From contig CM049308.1 of NCBI GenBank assembly GCA_026874595.1, positions 11,683,501 to 11,747,500 on the forward strand: 64,000 nt of DNA. Reading direction: 5' to 3'. Within the stretch, counting starts at the first letter, position 1. Every line of letters begins with the position of its first letter. This document shows positions 48,100-61,146 of this stretch, in pieces. The notes below the pieces were generated by a model. The model worked only from the letters and a program-made list of their open reading frames with translations. It searched no databases and was not told the DNA's origin. The translations under genes were made by a program, and so were the position numbers. The stretch is from Sipunculus nudus. Its lineage: Eukaryota; Annelida; Sipuncula; Golfingiida; Sipunculidae.

Positions 48100-49920
48100 A
48101 CTTGTATAACAAGGCATAACTATATAGTATAATCCTTAGCTGTTGAGATTATCCTTCTTGGCAAAAGATAGGTTCAGTTGTCAAAGTGCTTGAAATCGGT
48201 GATCTATAAAATCCCTTTATTTCCTATTAAATACCGACCTATAGTCTATAAGCCAACGCCGTGCCAGAAAGTATATATACAGGGGGTGACTTAAATCTAT
48301 GTGAGCCCCATAAAGCCAGTTTTGTAATCATTCATCTGTCGGGGACGACCGACATTGACTGCATGTTCGGTGCGTAAGATCGGGATAAAATCGTATTTTT
48401 GACTTTATCTCAAAGAATAAAAGTTAAAAAGAAAATCCCTTATGTTTAAAGGCAAGGTTTTTGATGACCATCGGAGAGTATATCTGAGATTTTACAAAAT
48501 CAAAACGTACCCAAAAATAACAGACTGTCACACATGGAGGCACATACCTTTATACGTGTATATCCAGAAAAGACAGGGGCGGATTTTGGCAACATGGAGC
48601 CCCTGCATGGCGGTAGGCCTACTTAAAGAATTGGCCATTTTATAAAATTGATAACGTAAGGTTATAAAAAATTCTCTTAAACCGATTTGAAATTAAATTG
48701 ACTTTCATCTACATTATGTAATTCTTAAGTATGTTCAATGGATCATGATGTTGACACACGTTTATAACAGCATTACATAGCACGTTTAAATCATTAAAAT
48801 TCAGCGAACTTACAGATTCATTAAAAATAACGTGTCATTCATTTTCATAAAAAAAATATGTGTTGACGTCGAGACCAATGAATAATTTTGGATTAGGGCA
48901 ATGCAGATAAATGATTTGTATATCGTTTATTATTTTAAAAAAACAAATGACTTGTTCTTGATTTACACGTCAGATACCAGTGAATAGACACACGGCTGGC
49001 GTGTTGTCTTTTATATATAAATTGTTGTAGGTACCAGTCTATTTATGTCATCCATCATGCATCAGCGGCATCTGGTGTCCATTTTAACGTACTAATGTCA
49101 AAAACACAAGCACATGCAAGAGGCAGGGAGGACCACTGTCAATGACAGTTCAGAGTAAACTGTGGGTATGATATCATCACATAGCATGTAGCTCAAAGAA
49201 ATCAGAAAATTAATTTAGTTACAGAATACCAGCCTAGCAATGGTTTGGCAATGACTGGTATCGGTTGGGATTACAGTCACAGAAACAACTGATCAATTCT
49301 CAAAAATGAAATACTGTAATAGTGTAAGTCATACTAAGTGCAATACAAAGCTACAACTGCAATATCTTCATATTAATTTATAATATTAAATTGACCATAA
49401 TCAAGGGCGGATCCAGGATTTAGGAAAAGGAGGGGTACAACCCTGGAGGACTAATGACAAAACCTAGAGAAAGGTCCCCAGGTCTGGATAGGACTGAAGA
49501 ACTGGTCTGGTCTAGCCCTAGTAACGGGTCTCACATGGGGCCCTGGCCCATGTGAGAGCCCTAGTAAGACATCATGTACAAACTGGCGACCCTTAATTCT
49601 GCATTAAAACAGTATTATTTTAGTAAAATATTGCAATATTGGTTATATTTGATGGTATGGTAATTAAAGTTACGATATATTTCGTGTATCTCTGCCCAAA
49701 ACAACTGATTTTCAGAAGGTACCGTTTAGCCGGTCATAACACAGCATGTCTGTTGGGAATTCCCCGGGAAAACCCCGTTTACGTCATATGCGCCACCTCG
49801 TGATGGCCCGTAATCCCGGTGACAGCTGAGGGACCGTCTCAATTGCACACATTTCGAGTGGTTTCACGTATGATTCATCGTCTCAGTATTTGCACACGGA
49901 CAGCACCGCGCCGTTTAAAC
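48100..49920. other. Intergenic DNA upstream of the RecQ-like exon
   Basis: Only a GGATCCAGGATTT-type repeat near 49406 was recognised. The last 200 bp (about 49720-49920) are richer in CpG, consistent with a promoter for the plus-strand exon at 49922. Confidence 0.4.
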
Positions 49921-49921
49921 A

Positions 49922-50098
49922 ATGGAGTCTCACGTGGCGAGGGTGTTGGAAAAGTACAATTTTCCATTCACAGAACTTCGTCAAAAGCAAGCTGATATCA
50001 TCAGGACTGTTTTAAACCGAAAAACGTGTTTTGGGGTACTACCAACAGGCTTTGGGAAAAGTGAAGTGTTTGGTTTTCCTCCATTGATAATGGATGAG
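49922..50098 (+). CDS. First exon of a RecQ-like DNA helicase (rest not found)
   Basis: ATG-initiated 59-codon open exon ending at GATGAG|gtatga, a good donor in phase 0. The protein has a Q-motif-like FPFTELRQKQADIIRTVLNR followed by Walker A in the RecQ form GVLPTGFGKSEVF and then PPLIMDE. Superfamily-2 RecQ helicases have this spacing of FxxFRxxQ, LPTGxGKS and QLP. No later exon (a DEVH-like box or HRD motif) was recognised downstream before the CEBPZOS-like gene. The model is therefore partial: either far exons were missed, or it is a stranded gene fragment. The first-exon call is confident at motif level only. Confidence 0.55.
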
Positions 50099-51367
50099 GT
50101 ATGAACATATTCTTTATCTATGAATTATAAGTATAATCAATAAATATATTTATAATATATATATATTTAAAAAACTGACAAGTTTTTTGTGTGTCAAAGT
50201 AATATTTTTTATAGGTTTACTATTATTTTTATAGGTTTACTGTATTTCCCAGTATGGATCGTTATATGGTTTTAAATAAAACTTATTTTATCTTATGAAA
50301 TAAAATTCTTTATCAGTTAATTTATTTCCTAGTTCACATATTTAACTTATTCCTCATAAGTGCATACAATACTGGTTACTAGTACACCAAGGTTGCAGTC
50401 AGCTTCTTGTCCTGTGCCGTTGCTGGCCCAGGTCAGTCACACACGCTTAGCCTATAGGCAAATACCTGGATACAGGTAAAATTTATAATAAAAATAATTT
50501 GGTTTTAAATGTTTTGCACTACTTTTTAAATCCACTTTAGTTGCTTTGCTTGGGCAGGGCATGGGGCTGGTTGGTCGGTCATTTTGCTGCCAGGTAATAA
50601 TTAGTCACCCTTAATGAAGCATTGTCCAGCTCATGCAGTCGCTCTCGCAATTAAACTTCTACTATTCTATATATATATATTTGTTTCTTTTCTGTGTGAA
50701 AATCTGTAAAACAAATAAAACGTTATTTTTGCTTATATTTTATCATCTAAGACAACATGTTATTTAAAAAGGTTAAAATTATTGACCACCCCAGTCAGTT
50801 ACTCTCGCATTTATTTCCTATTTGTTCGAAATTTATTGAATTTGTGTGCGAGAGCTATTGTAATCGATCTAACTGTTAGGTCTTCATAGTTATACTTACA
50901 CAATAGTGGACCAGAATCTCAGGATAATAATATAGAATTGCTGAACTGCGTCCGAATGATAGGCCATAACCGGGACGTCGCTCTTGGTTACACCACTAGC
51001 TGCATTTGTTTCCTCTTATACGGCCCCTCAGTGCCAAAATTAGCGGGTACCGGAACTCCTCTAGGCGGAAGTGCTTATACGCATGCGTCGTTCTGGATCC
51101 AGAGGCAAATGTGATGGCTATACAGGTGTTTCTTTAAAGTGAGTACTGGTTAGCTTCAATAACATACTTTTCCAAACTTTTTGGGAGGTACGCGAATAGT
51201 ATAAGTTCTCATGGTCAGGTTTGCGCAAGTTTCATTGTTAAAAACAGAAGGGTTGATTTTATATGATTTTTCCCCATGACTGGTTTAGAAGTCGAGCGTT
51301 TGCTCTGAATGATTTTATGCGGCCGAAACCGGAGTAAGACGAAGGTAAGGCCGCTTATGCAGCTAGC

Positions 51368-51838
51368 CCAGTTATAGCTCTGTTTAAAAACAGTTGCCTT
51401 CATTTATCAAGAGTACGGGAATGCATGCATCTGTTAGACAACTTGAATGGACCCAGTTTGAGTACAACCGACTGATGTTGAGTTTGGTGAGCCAGGGTGC
51501 ACAAGTTACATCATCACTGCTAACTTCCAGACCCACCCAGCTGAAATGCCATTTCATGCTCCTGGCTGGCTGAAACAATCCAGTGTGTAACCCTGGTAAC
51601 CGGTGTAGCCAGTGGTCATGTGTAGCCAGTGGTCAAGTTACAAGGACACTCACACCAGTGATGATGTAACATGTGCACTGCACACCGCTGGCTGAAACAA
51701 TCACCCTGAGCTCACCACACTCAAGATCAGATGTACTCAATCTGGGTGCATCGTCTAACAGATGTGCATGCGTTACCATCCGCTAGATAAATAAAGACAA
51801 TGGCCTGTGGCTCTGTGTTTAAACAGAGCTATAACTAG
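51368..51838. mobile_element. Foldback element, about 470 bp, near full-length inverted repeat
   Basis: GTTATAGCTCTGTTTAAA at the left is matched by TTTAAACAGAGCTATAAC at the right. Further inside, CATCTGTTAGAC pairs with GTCTAACAGATG, and GTTACATCATCACT pairs with AGTGATGATGTAAC. The arms therefore extend over most of the element. No coding sequence. Lies between the RecQ-like exon and the CEBPZOS-like gene. Confidence 0.8.
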
Positions 51839-52913
51839 GTCTAAATCAGGAGAAGCCCTGACTGGCTTTGCCCAAAAAAGTAATACATGTTCCCATTAGC
51901 TAAAAGACTGCTTATTGTTGTGCCTTACAATTGACCTCTGGTCACATGGCCTTGCTATGGTACTGAGACTGTGTGCTGGATGGTTTTTCTGAGGATACTT
52001 GAGTATAAAGCAAAACTGAACTGTTAGTGTGAAAGAAAACCTTGGCATAATATTGCTTCTAATAAAGTCCCTTTAAAGAAAGGCTGTGGCTTCTGAACAA
52101 GGGGGGGCTAGAAGGATCCCCCCTCAGTCTGCTTCTGATTGTTGCCAAAAAAAGGATTTTGCAGAAAAGCCGGGTAGTTTCTATCTACGTGACAGTTGTG
52201 TGATCTCAAATATATTTTAAACTAATCATTCTTATTGTTCATTATATGATTATTTTAAGTTTCAGAGAAATGATGATTGTTGAAAAATTGATATAAAACA
52301 AAAGAAAACCAGCTTGATGGACAAATATAAACGTATACCACCAGATCGGTGACAAAACCTGCCATGACAGCTTTCCTAAGAACATCCATGTATTCAGCCC
52401 GGACCCAGCTTTTCCAGTTTAATACACTGATTGTGTCTTAATTTTAAGTATAAAGTTTATGTAAATAACCCAACACCTACAACTTTCAAATAGTTGTTGT
52501 GACGTGGCAGTTACCAGCTGTATTGTTACGGTTTTATATTATAATGTTAGAGGCTGTCGTGCAGATTGTACTTCTTATTGGCATGACAGTAGTGCCAATA
52601 GCCTCGGCCAAAAAGCCAGGCCTGCGACAGGGATCCTCAGAGGCTTGAATGTCAAGATTATAGCGATCTTTAAAGTTAATTTTAGTTTCTGAAAACAAAC
52701 TTACTAAGTTGAAAGTTGATGATATAAATTTAAGGGTAACAGACTCTTGAATAAACACTCAGAATTTTATCTGATTTTGAATTTTGAACAAGAATACAGT
52801 CTTAATTAATTGTAACATTTTAACATGAAAGAACACCAATTATTTGTTATTTATACACAGTACACCCAATACAAACTGTGTATTTTTCCTGAGCAGGTAC
52901 AGTTGACTGAAAA

Positions 52914-55900
52914 ATGAGGAAATACCCAACCAAAGGAAAATCCGGGCACAAAGCTGTTCCTTGGCTCAGAAGGGTCATCATTGGAGAGACTGTTTTATTT
53001 GGAGCATTTGCAGTAACATGGTTTCAGCTCTGCAGGTCATCAGGTGGGCTTTTCTTTTGAAATAGAAAAACATGTCTGTAGACAAAATTCTGCCTCATTA
53101 GGTTGTTACTGCCCAAGACAAACTGTTTTTAATGCGAGTTGAGCATTCAAATGGCAATCCATAGAGTTCTCAAACCATTTTCGCGAAAATGGTTTGAATC
53201 CAGCTCAGGAGGTGTTTTCAAACTGTTTCCAATGTGAACCAAATTATAGGCTCCACAAATGTGCCATGTTACACTGAATTTGCATTCAATATGGTTTAGA
53301 ACAAGCCTTGAAGTGGCAACAGAATTACAGCACATGCTGAGACTAATGCTTGTATAATCATGTTGTCACATTGATTGACATATGAAATGTACATGTCATC
53401 CTTTGGTGCCAGATGCCCTTGTGAAGGCACAATATGCTTTGAAGCTGAATTGCAATGACCAATTTGCTTTGAGCAAAGTGTTTAAAAACCATATTGTGTT
53501 TGAAAAATGTATGTGCCACTTGGCTCAACATGTTGTTTATAAGTTAGGTCCGTGGATTGCTTGACGGTTTTTGTTTATTTTTTTATTTTTTATTTGATTC
53601 TTAATTATTATTACAAAGAGTCATAATATTCTGTAGAGTCTGTCCAACAATTGGGCTCATCAGGATTTGGTGCTACTTATTGAGAGGTTCCCATTTATTT
53701 TGAAAAATATATTGCCTGTCAGTAAATCCGGTACTCCTGCAATTATTTGCAAGAAAACTACCACCATGATTGGCAAAGAGTGTGAGTGAATCAAAGTAAT
53801 TTCTGAGAAAACAGTCTAATATTGTTATGACAAAGTGACTGAAGTCACAGGGTCAAGGAAACTATTTTATGGGCAGTGATTGGATATGACAGTAGTTAAT
53901 GCTACCAATAACCATATTTGATAAAATACATCATCAGCTAAAAGAAGCCATGTATCCTGTGCTGTCACTTTTCAAGGAAATGTGTGGAAAGGTGCAAAGT
54001 GTACATTTAATAAGCTGGACTAAAATCTTTCCTTCTCTAAGCCTGTTGCTGGAGTGCACACAATTTTCTGTCATTGTAACAGAATGGAAAAAATATCAGC
54101 ATGTCCCACTGTAGGATATTGCCAATGCAGGTATTTTCTTGTAAATGGATTGGCTGGTGCAGCCAGTTAAATATATAGTTACAATTTTTGCATACCAGAA
54201 TGTATGAAAATTCAAAGAAACTTGCTAAATTTGACGTCTTTCTATGAATGAAAGACCTTTTGCCACATATCAGTTTGGAGGCAGTTGATTAAGATCAAGT
54301 GATAATGCAAACTGTGCCAAATGCAGCAATTCTTCATGTCTGTTCATGTTCACACAATATTTTATAACACATAATAAATATATTAGATAATAAATATTAG
54401 TATGACCTTCAGTTAAAACATTACCATAGATGCCCTTTTTATCCCTGCAGCTATAAATAAACTTAAATTCAATAAATCTTAACTTTTTTTCTGAACTCGC
54501 CGTGCTGCCATTAATTGATGGTTAATCTGAAATGAACTGTTAGAAGACCATTCATCCAGACATGGTATGCAGTGCACATGCAGCTTTGTTGAATGATGGT
54601 CTGGCCAGGCTGGACGCTACTGGACACTAGGCTTTTGCCTGCAGTGTTCAGGCAAGCAGTCATTTAGTAACTCCACATTCAAGAGTATCGGTATTAGCAA
54701 TACGGTATCCCATGTTATTGTCAAAGAACAATGGGCGCTGGATGATGGGATGGACTATAATAGAGGTATATCTACTGGAAGTTTTCTTCCAAGATATTGT
54801 GAAGATGAACATTGTAATATACCTAAGCAGTTTTGCAGATTATATGAATAATTAAATCTTCCCATGTTTTATCGCTATAAAATCTAATGTTGGATTTAAA
54901 GTTACTTTCCTTGTTAAATGAAAGTGCTTGTTACATAAGTATGTTGTCCATGTATTTAGGTGCAAGAGAGAGAAAAAATGTATGCAAATAACTGTGAATG
55001 CAATATAATAATTTAAATGAAAAGAATATTTCAGTTTCATTCTCCTTTCCATTATTGATTGATGACTAAGTTTGATTCAATATATCAATTATTAAATTTG
55101 TTACATCCATAAATTTAAGGATTTAGACATGGTCAAAAAAATGTTTTTCCACTTGTAAACCTTGCTGATACATGTCCCCTTTCAACCATCTCTTGATAGA
55201 GTGTGACAAACTAATGATGATAAAAGAAACTGAAGAGTAAAACTGTACTTCAAAATTTTTCAACTTCATGAGAGATTACAGAAGACACCTATAATACTTC
55301 TAATAAACTTGTTTTCAATTTTTTATCCTTCCAGAGTTTAGGTTCAAGGTGCACAAATATTGTCCATCTCTCCTCAATGGTAGGTCTGTTTAAGCTGGTT
55401 TGCTGTCCTAAATACTTTGGTGTGTAATATAAATGTGCATGTGTGTGTGGAATCGTATGGTGGAAGAGCTTTAGTCTTTAAAAGATCAATTACAGTGTCA
55501 CGGTTTTATTTTACAGGATTCATAAATATGTGATCATAAATGATCTTAATCAAGGGATTTGTTGTCTTCCATGTTCTTTGGTTTATACATCTCTGCCAAG
55601 GAGGTTATGTTTTCATCAGTGTTTACTGGTATGTATATCCCCTCCAAGGAGGTTATGTTTCGATCACTGTTTATTGGATTGTATATATATCATCCAAGGA
55701 GATTATGTTTCCATCAATATTTTTCAGTTTGTATATCTCTGCAAGGAGGTTATGTTTTTATTAGTGTTTATTGGGATGTATATATATCTTCTAAATAGGT
55801 TATGTTTTCATCAGTGTTTATTGGTATGTATATATCTTTTAAATAGGTTATGTTTTCATCAGTGTTTATTGGTATGCAGGGTTGGGTTTTATCTGGATAA

Positions 55901-58900
55901 AACACGTTTAATCAAGGACAATGGATAAAACTGGGTTTTATCCAGTTAAAACCAGTTTTATCCGGATTATACAGGATTAAACTGGATAAAACTAAGAATC
56001 ACTATGTAAAATTTATTTAAATTAACATAAATGTTAATCTGGTTAAATAAGTTCAGGAGGTTTATTAATATATTTAAAATATATAAGTTTTATATCCAAT
56101 TGGCAAATTCCTCTAGGTTCATGTTTCACTGTTATCAGCATCCATTATTAGCTTATGCTCAACACACCAGATTTAAGAGCTGTCCCTTTGTCTTCTGGCT
56201 GGTAGTCAATTTCTCAAAAGGATGTATCATCTTTATAGCATCATCCTTGATCAGCCATTAAATATTTACTCAGTCACAGGTCAGGCTTATCCAGTGGAGG
56301 TATCTCCTCTCAGGCTGTCATGACTGGATGGTTGTCAAATGGTAGCCCACTGTTGCTGCTTGTGTACGATAAACATGCCTTTCCAGTGGCAAAGGAGTCA
56401 AGGAATAACACAACTACCCCACATTCAGAGAAACCTACTTGGACAAGACAGCTTTTCAAGTATTTAATAATTTGCATCTGGAAAGGTCACCCCCACAAAA
56501 TTATTGACATAGTGATTGATGTCACTGTATATCTTAAGTCATTTATGTTATAAGTGACTGGATCATGTACATCTCTCTCAGATGTAAGAATAAATGCTTA
56601 TCTGTGAATATATGATATACTATAGTACCACTGATTGTGGAGTTTAACTAAACATGTGTGAATTGCAGTTGTTTAGCTTTTCAGTAGTTTAATGTAAAAA
56701 ATAGGTAATAATGTATAAATAAGTCATACTATAACTGACCTCCCTGAAGAAGAGAAATAATTTCAATTTTCAAAATTATTATTAAAATCATGGTATGACA
56801 ACCTGTGGCAAAAACATTGAGTTTTAGGTATAAATATATGGTCTCATAATAATTCAGTTAACTAGACATATCTGTTCCTTATAAGAACTGTATTTTTTTT
56901 ACAATGGAAAGCTAAACTTAATATAAAATGTCTACTTCACACACAGTACACACACAAACTTCCAATAAAACTGGATAAAACCTGTTTTATCTGATCCGGA
57001 TTAATCCAGATTTATCCAGTGGATTTAACCAACTGCGGACAAAACTGCCAACCCTGTTGGTATGTATATATCTTCTAAATAGGTTATGTTTTCATCAGTG
57101 TTTATTGGTATGTATATATCTTCTAAATAGGTTATTTTTTCAGCAGTGTTTATTGGGATGTAAATTTCAACCAAGGAGGTTATACTTTCATCATTGTTTA
57201 TTGGTTTGTATATCTCTCCCAAGGAGTTTATGTTTTCATCAGTGTTTATGGGATGTAAATTTCAACCAAGGAGGTTATACTTTCATCTTTGTTTATTGGT
57301 TTGTATATCTCTCCCAAGGAGTTTATGTTTTCATCAGTGTTTATTGGAATGTAAATCTCATCCAAGGAGGTTATGTTTTCTTCAGTGTTTATTGGTTTGT
57401 ATATATCTCCCAAGAAGGTTATGCTTTCATCAGCATATATATTTTTGTAAATCTCTTCCAAGGAGGTTATATTTTCATCAGTGTTTATTGGATGTATATA
57501 TCTTCTAAATAGTATATGTTTCCATCAGTGTTTATTGGGATGTAAATCTCATCGAAGGAGGTTATGTTTTCATCAGTATTTATTGGTTTGTGTATCTTGA
57601 CCAAGCAGGTTATGTTTTTATAAGTATAACATGCCTCACCGCTAATCTTTGGTTCTGTGTTTGGTTTTTGTCTGTGTCAAGAAAGCTATGTGGTCCTCAG
57701 TTTTTGTTGGTTAGTCTATCCCTTTTGTTGAGGTTATATTTACATCAGTGTTTGTTGACTTGTGTAAATATGCCAAGGAGGTCAAGTTTTCATCAGTGAT
57801 TGATCCATTGTGCATCTCAGCTATAGGTGTTGTTTTCATCAGTATCGATTGGTTTGTGTATCTCAGCCAAGGAAGTAATGTTTTCTCAAGATCATTCTAG
57901 TCCATAGAATCCAACCTTGCTCAGGCATGGATCCAGGATTTTTTGCAGGGGTGGGTCAACAGGTGTCATGCATAAAAACTGTCTATAAAAAAAGGTTGTT
58001 GGATAAGAGCAGTTGGGGGGGGGGGGGGTTGACCACAAAACCTCCTGTCATGCATTAGATTTGTCTAAAAAAAAGGTTGTTGGTTAAGAGCAGGGGGAGG
58101 GGGAGTCTCAACTAACACTAAATCTGCAGATATCTCTGCTTTTTTGTTGAAATAATGCTCGCCAGAGTGTATGCTTCCTTCCCAGACTAACATGATTGGC
58201 CAATTTGTCATTTATTAACAGTTTTTGGGCCACAGGTAACGTGAACCTGTATCTTTACCTAGGTGATCAGTACCTGTACTTGACGGTCATGAGTAGGAAG
58301 AACCTGGTGCATGTACCTGAGGCTAAAGTATCTCTACCTGTATAATGCAATTCAGGTGTATGTTTGGGACTGGTAATGTTGACTTGCATATTGATGAAAT
58401 GTGTATAATGCCATTAGTTCAAATTATCTGCACGTGTATGTGGGTACTTTTTAAGTACCTTGACCTGTATCTAGGTACTCTATGAAGTACCTGTACCTAT
58501 ACCTTCTTGCAAGTACCTGTATCTGTACCTAGGTATTAACTCATGTACCTGGAAAAACTTACTGCAGGCTGCATACCATCAGAACACATTGATGGTCAAA
58601 TGGATCCTTCATTTAAACAGTTAAGTTCTTCAGAATATTGATTATATTACCTACTGTATGTAGAATTCAATAGTAATTTGGTTTTAAGCTGACTCTTAAT
58701 TAAGTCTTAATTAAATGCACACTGAATGAGAGCATATTCAAATTACAGCAGTATCAAAATATGATGTACCTGAATCTGAATATCCATCGTCATACGTTGA
58801 ATATGCAAAGAACTTCATTGACATTTCCGGAGCTAATGATTCTGTATATTGGACCACCACGCGACGTGAAGACTAAAAACTTCTAAATATCCTCCAGATG

Positions 58901-60834
58901 ATTGACTTTTGGAAATTTTATTTATTTTTAAGGACGAATATCTAGAATTAATATGGTAGAATGAGGAAGAAGGGGTTTGGCTCGACATTGACGGGTTGGC
59001 CGAAGATTCAGTGACATTTGTCTTATATTGAGATTAGAGGAATTAACAGGATAAAAAATGATGGATGTCCAAATTCTTTTATTGAAACAATTATGAATAG
59101 TATAAAATGAAATTAAATAACAAACAATATACAGGTAAATATTTTCAATTATTAAAATAACTCAAAACCTACCTAAGTTTCACAGGAATCAACATTGTCA
59201 GTGATGGATCGCTGCATGGCATTGACGGGTTGGTCGGACATTCAAGTCACAAATTTTTGCTCTTGGACTTGTAACCGCACATAAGTCGACCCCCCAACTT
59301 TTGATGTTTTTTTCAGGCTGAAAATTTCTCTTGTTTTATGCGAGTTTTTATGGTAAGGTACACTCTGCATCATATTCTGCAGCGGTTATACACTCCATCA
59401 CTTTAACAGATACTTTGTATAGCAAGATACTCCGGGTCACACCACCAGGGGTCACACAAAGCAAACAGTTGTAATCAGGCCAATGAGAGCATGGTATCCT
59501 TTTGTGCATCCACCTCCAATTTTAACACCACAACACCCTGCTATCATTGGTCTGATTCTTGGCCCTGTGCCAGCTCTGATGTTGAGCCCCCGGAAAACTT
59601 GCTAAAAAAAGGCAGCAATTATAATTAAGGAGATCTGGAATGACAGCAGGGTTTAACCACTGTGTGGGAAGTGGATTAAAGGGAAAATTTATTATTTGAG
59701 TTGCATCATCAAACAAAGTTACATGAAGAAGCTAAATTTCCATATTCAAATCAAACCATGAACATGAGTAATGATGCAATCATCACATATATGATCCTAA
59801 AGTCACCCGGATATGACTATGTTTATACCAGCAGGTCAAGTGCTTGATGATGATCATAATGCTGGTGCCTTATCAGATTGGCAATTACATAATACAAGTA
59901 GTGTCAGTATATCCATGAGGACATGTTTTGTAGTTTTTTGCACTCACAGGGTCCTGATACATCAATGCATCAAAGACATGTACTTTTACATGCATTTATT
60001 TGCTTGTTATCCTGAATGCAGTTCATAATTAAAATGGTCAAAATATATTTTACAGCTCATATCTTTCCTCATGCATGTTTGTTTTACTGATTTGTTTTGT
60101 TAACTAGTAGATCTAGACTATAAATCTGTCAGAACTTTTTGTGTCATACTGTGAGTAAATTTCACCATGATATAACATTCATTCACTTGATTTCAATTAA
60201 ATTTGTCGGTTTTTTTTCATCTTAAATTATTTTTTGGTGTCTGAATATAAGACAACTCAATAGAAAACCTTGAGATGTACAAAGTGTACAATTACTTTTT
60301 ATATAAATAAGAATTTACCAAAAGGATTTTAAATTTATGATGGTAAACCCCAATGGCAGCAAAAACTTTAGTTCACAGAGCCATTCACGTGACTTTAAAT
60401 ACTGTCTGTAAGATATATGAAAAGCCATACTGGTCAATTGCAAAGAGATATAGAAAAAGAATTCACAAAAAAATTAGATCACACTGTATGGGAATCCAAC
60501 CCATGACCCTTTGATTGTTGGTTGTCTGCTCTACCACTGAGCTAACAGGGATCCCCAACCCTTCTGTGTATTAGCACATTTTCATGGGAAATGGCGAGGC
60601 AATGTCAGGGTATTATACATGCTATCTGTAGATATTTTGCTTTCTGAATTTTTGCACATGATTGCTTTGTTGTCTTTTACAAAATCATCTGAATCTTAAT
60701 CTTGATTTATTTTTCATTTATATTTGACAGGGTTTTACTGGTTTGGAAAGAAAGTTGGCAGCAGTTCAACATTTCCAACCAGAGAAGGTGACTTGAAACT
60801 TTGGGGAATTACATCATCTGAAACCTCAAGATAA
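52914..60834 (+). CDS. CEBPZOS-like small mitochondrial-type membrane protein
   Basis: Three exons: 52914-53043, 55335-55379, 60731-60834 (TAA), with consistent phases (1, 1), giving 92 aa. An in-frame TGA lies two codons before the ATG, which fixes the start. The sequence begins MRKYPTKGKSGHKAVPWLRR, then a single hydrophobic segment at about residues 20-40 (RVIIGETVLFGAFAVTWFQ). It continues SSEFRFKVHKYCPSLLNGFY and later REGDLKLWGI. The layout matches vertebrate CEBPZOS: basic N-terminus, one ExxxxFGA-type membrane segment, a short xxFRxxxxKxxPxxL motif, an aromatic motif, then a Trp near the end. Human CEBPZOS is 80 aa. The first two exons alone would not identify it. Intron 2 is 5.4 kb and repeat-filled. 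Confidence 0.6.
55575..57910 (+). repeat. About 45-bp minisatellite (CAAGGAGGTTATGTTTTCAT type), interrupted
   Basis: Tandem units of the form CCAAGGAGGTTATG, TTTTCATCAGTGTTTATTGG, TATGTATATATCT, in CEBPZOS-like intron 2. Left part is 55575-55876; right part is 57057 to about 57910. The array is open in several frames on both strands, an artefact of the unit. A hAT-type element splits it. Confidence 0.88.
55877..57056. mobile_element. hAT-type non-autonomous element with 8-bp target-site duplication
   Basis: 1180 bp, starting CAGGGTTGGGTTTTATC and ending ACTGCCAACCCTG (inverted CAGGGTTGG). Flanked by TTGGTATG at 55869-55876 and again at 57057-57064, an exact 8-bp duplication. Eight-base duplications with CAGGG termini are the hAT signature. 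Sub-terminal GGATAAAAC/GTTTTATCC motifs are repeated near both ends. No transposase domain seen. Confidence 0.85.
58235..58560 (+). repeat. Degenerate GTACCTGTA-type repeat
   Basis: About a dozen occurrences of ACCTGTA or GTACCTG, including inverse TACCTAGGTA palindromes, in CEBPZOS-like intron 2. Unit length is irregular. Confidence 0.6.
60485..60560 (-). repeat. tRNA-like sequence, probable SINE head
   Basis: Minus strand: an A-box-like TTAGCTCAGTGGTAGAGCA and a B-box-like GGGTTGGATTCCC at tRNA spacing, with a partial CTGT/ACAG acceptor pairing. The anticodon arm does not fold and the B box has one base off consensus. A tRNA-derived SINE or pseudo-tRNA is more likely than a working tRNA. 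Confidence 0.6.
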
Positions 60835-61146
60835 CACTGAGCTCCTGGATCAACATATAAACTGTATAACCAAACACATTGGGAATTCCCTGAATTCATG
60901 ATTCTGGTTTTATTTAATATGACTACATCTCACAAGTACTTGAACATTTGTAAATTTTCAGTTTGTAGGATCTTGCACACTTTATTTAATTTCCATGGTC
61001 TGCCATGGTAATCACCACATGATTATAAGGTTTATTCTGATAAGGTTTGTGGATTTCCAATTTTTTACTCTAGACAGGTTATTACAATAGTCAACTGTGT
61101 AGAAAGTAAGTCTTTTTGTTAAAGAAATTATAGGAATATCTTAATT

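Noticed and set aside
55540-57800. Long open frames (up to 151 codons) on both strands
   Set aside because: They are products of the 45-bp minisatellite unit, open in several frames at once.
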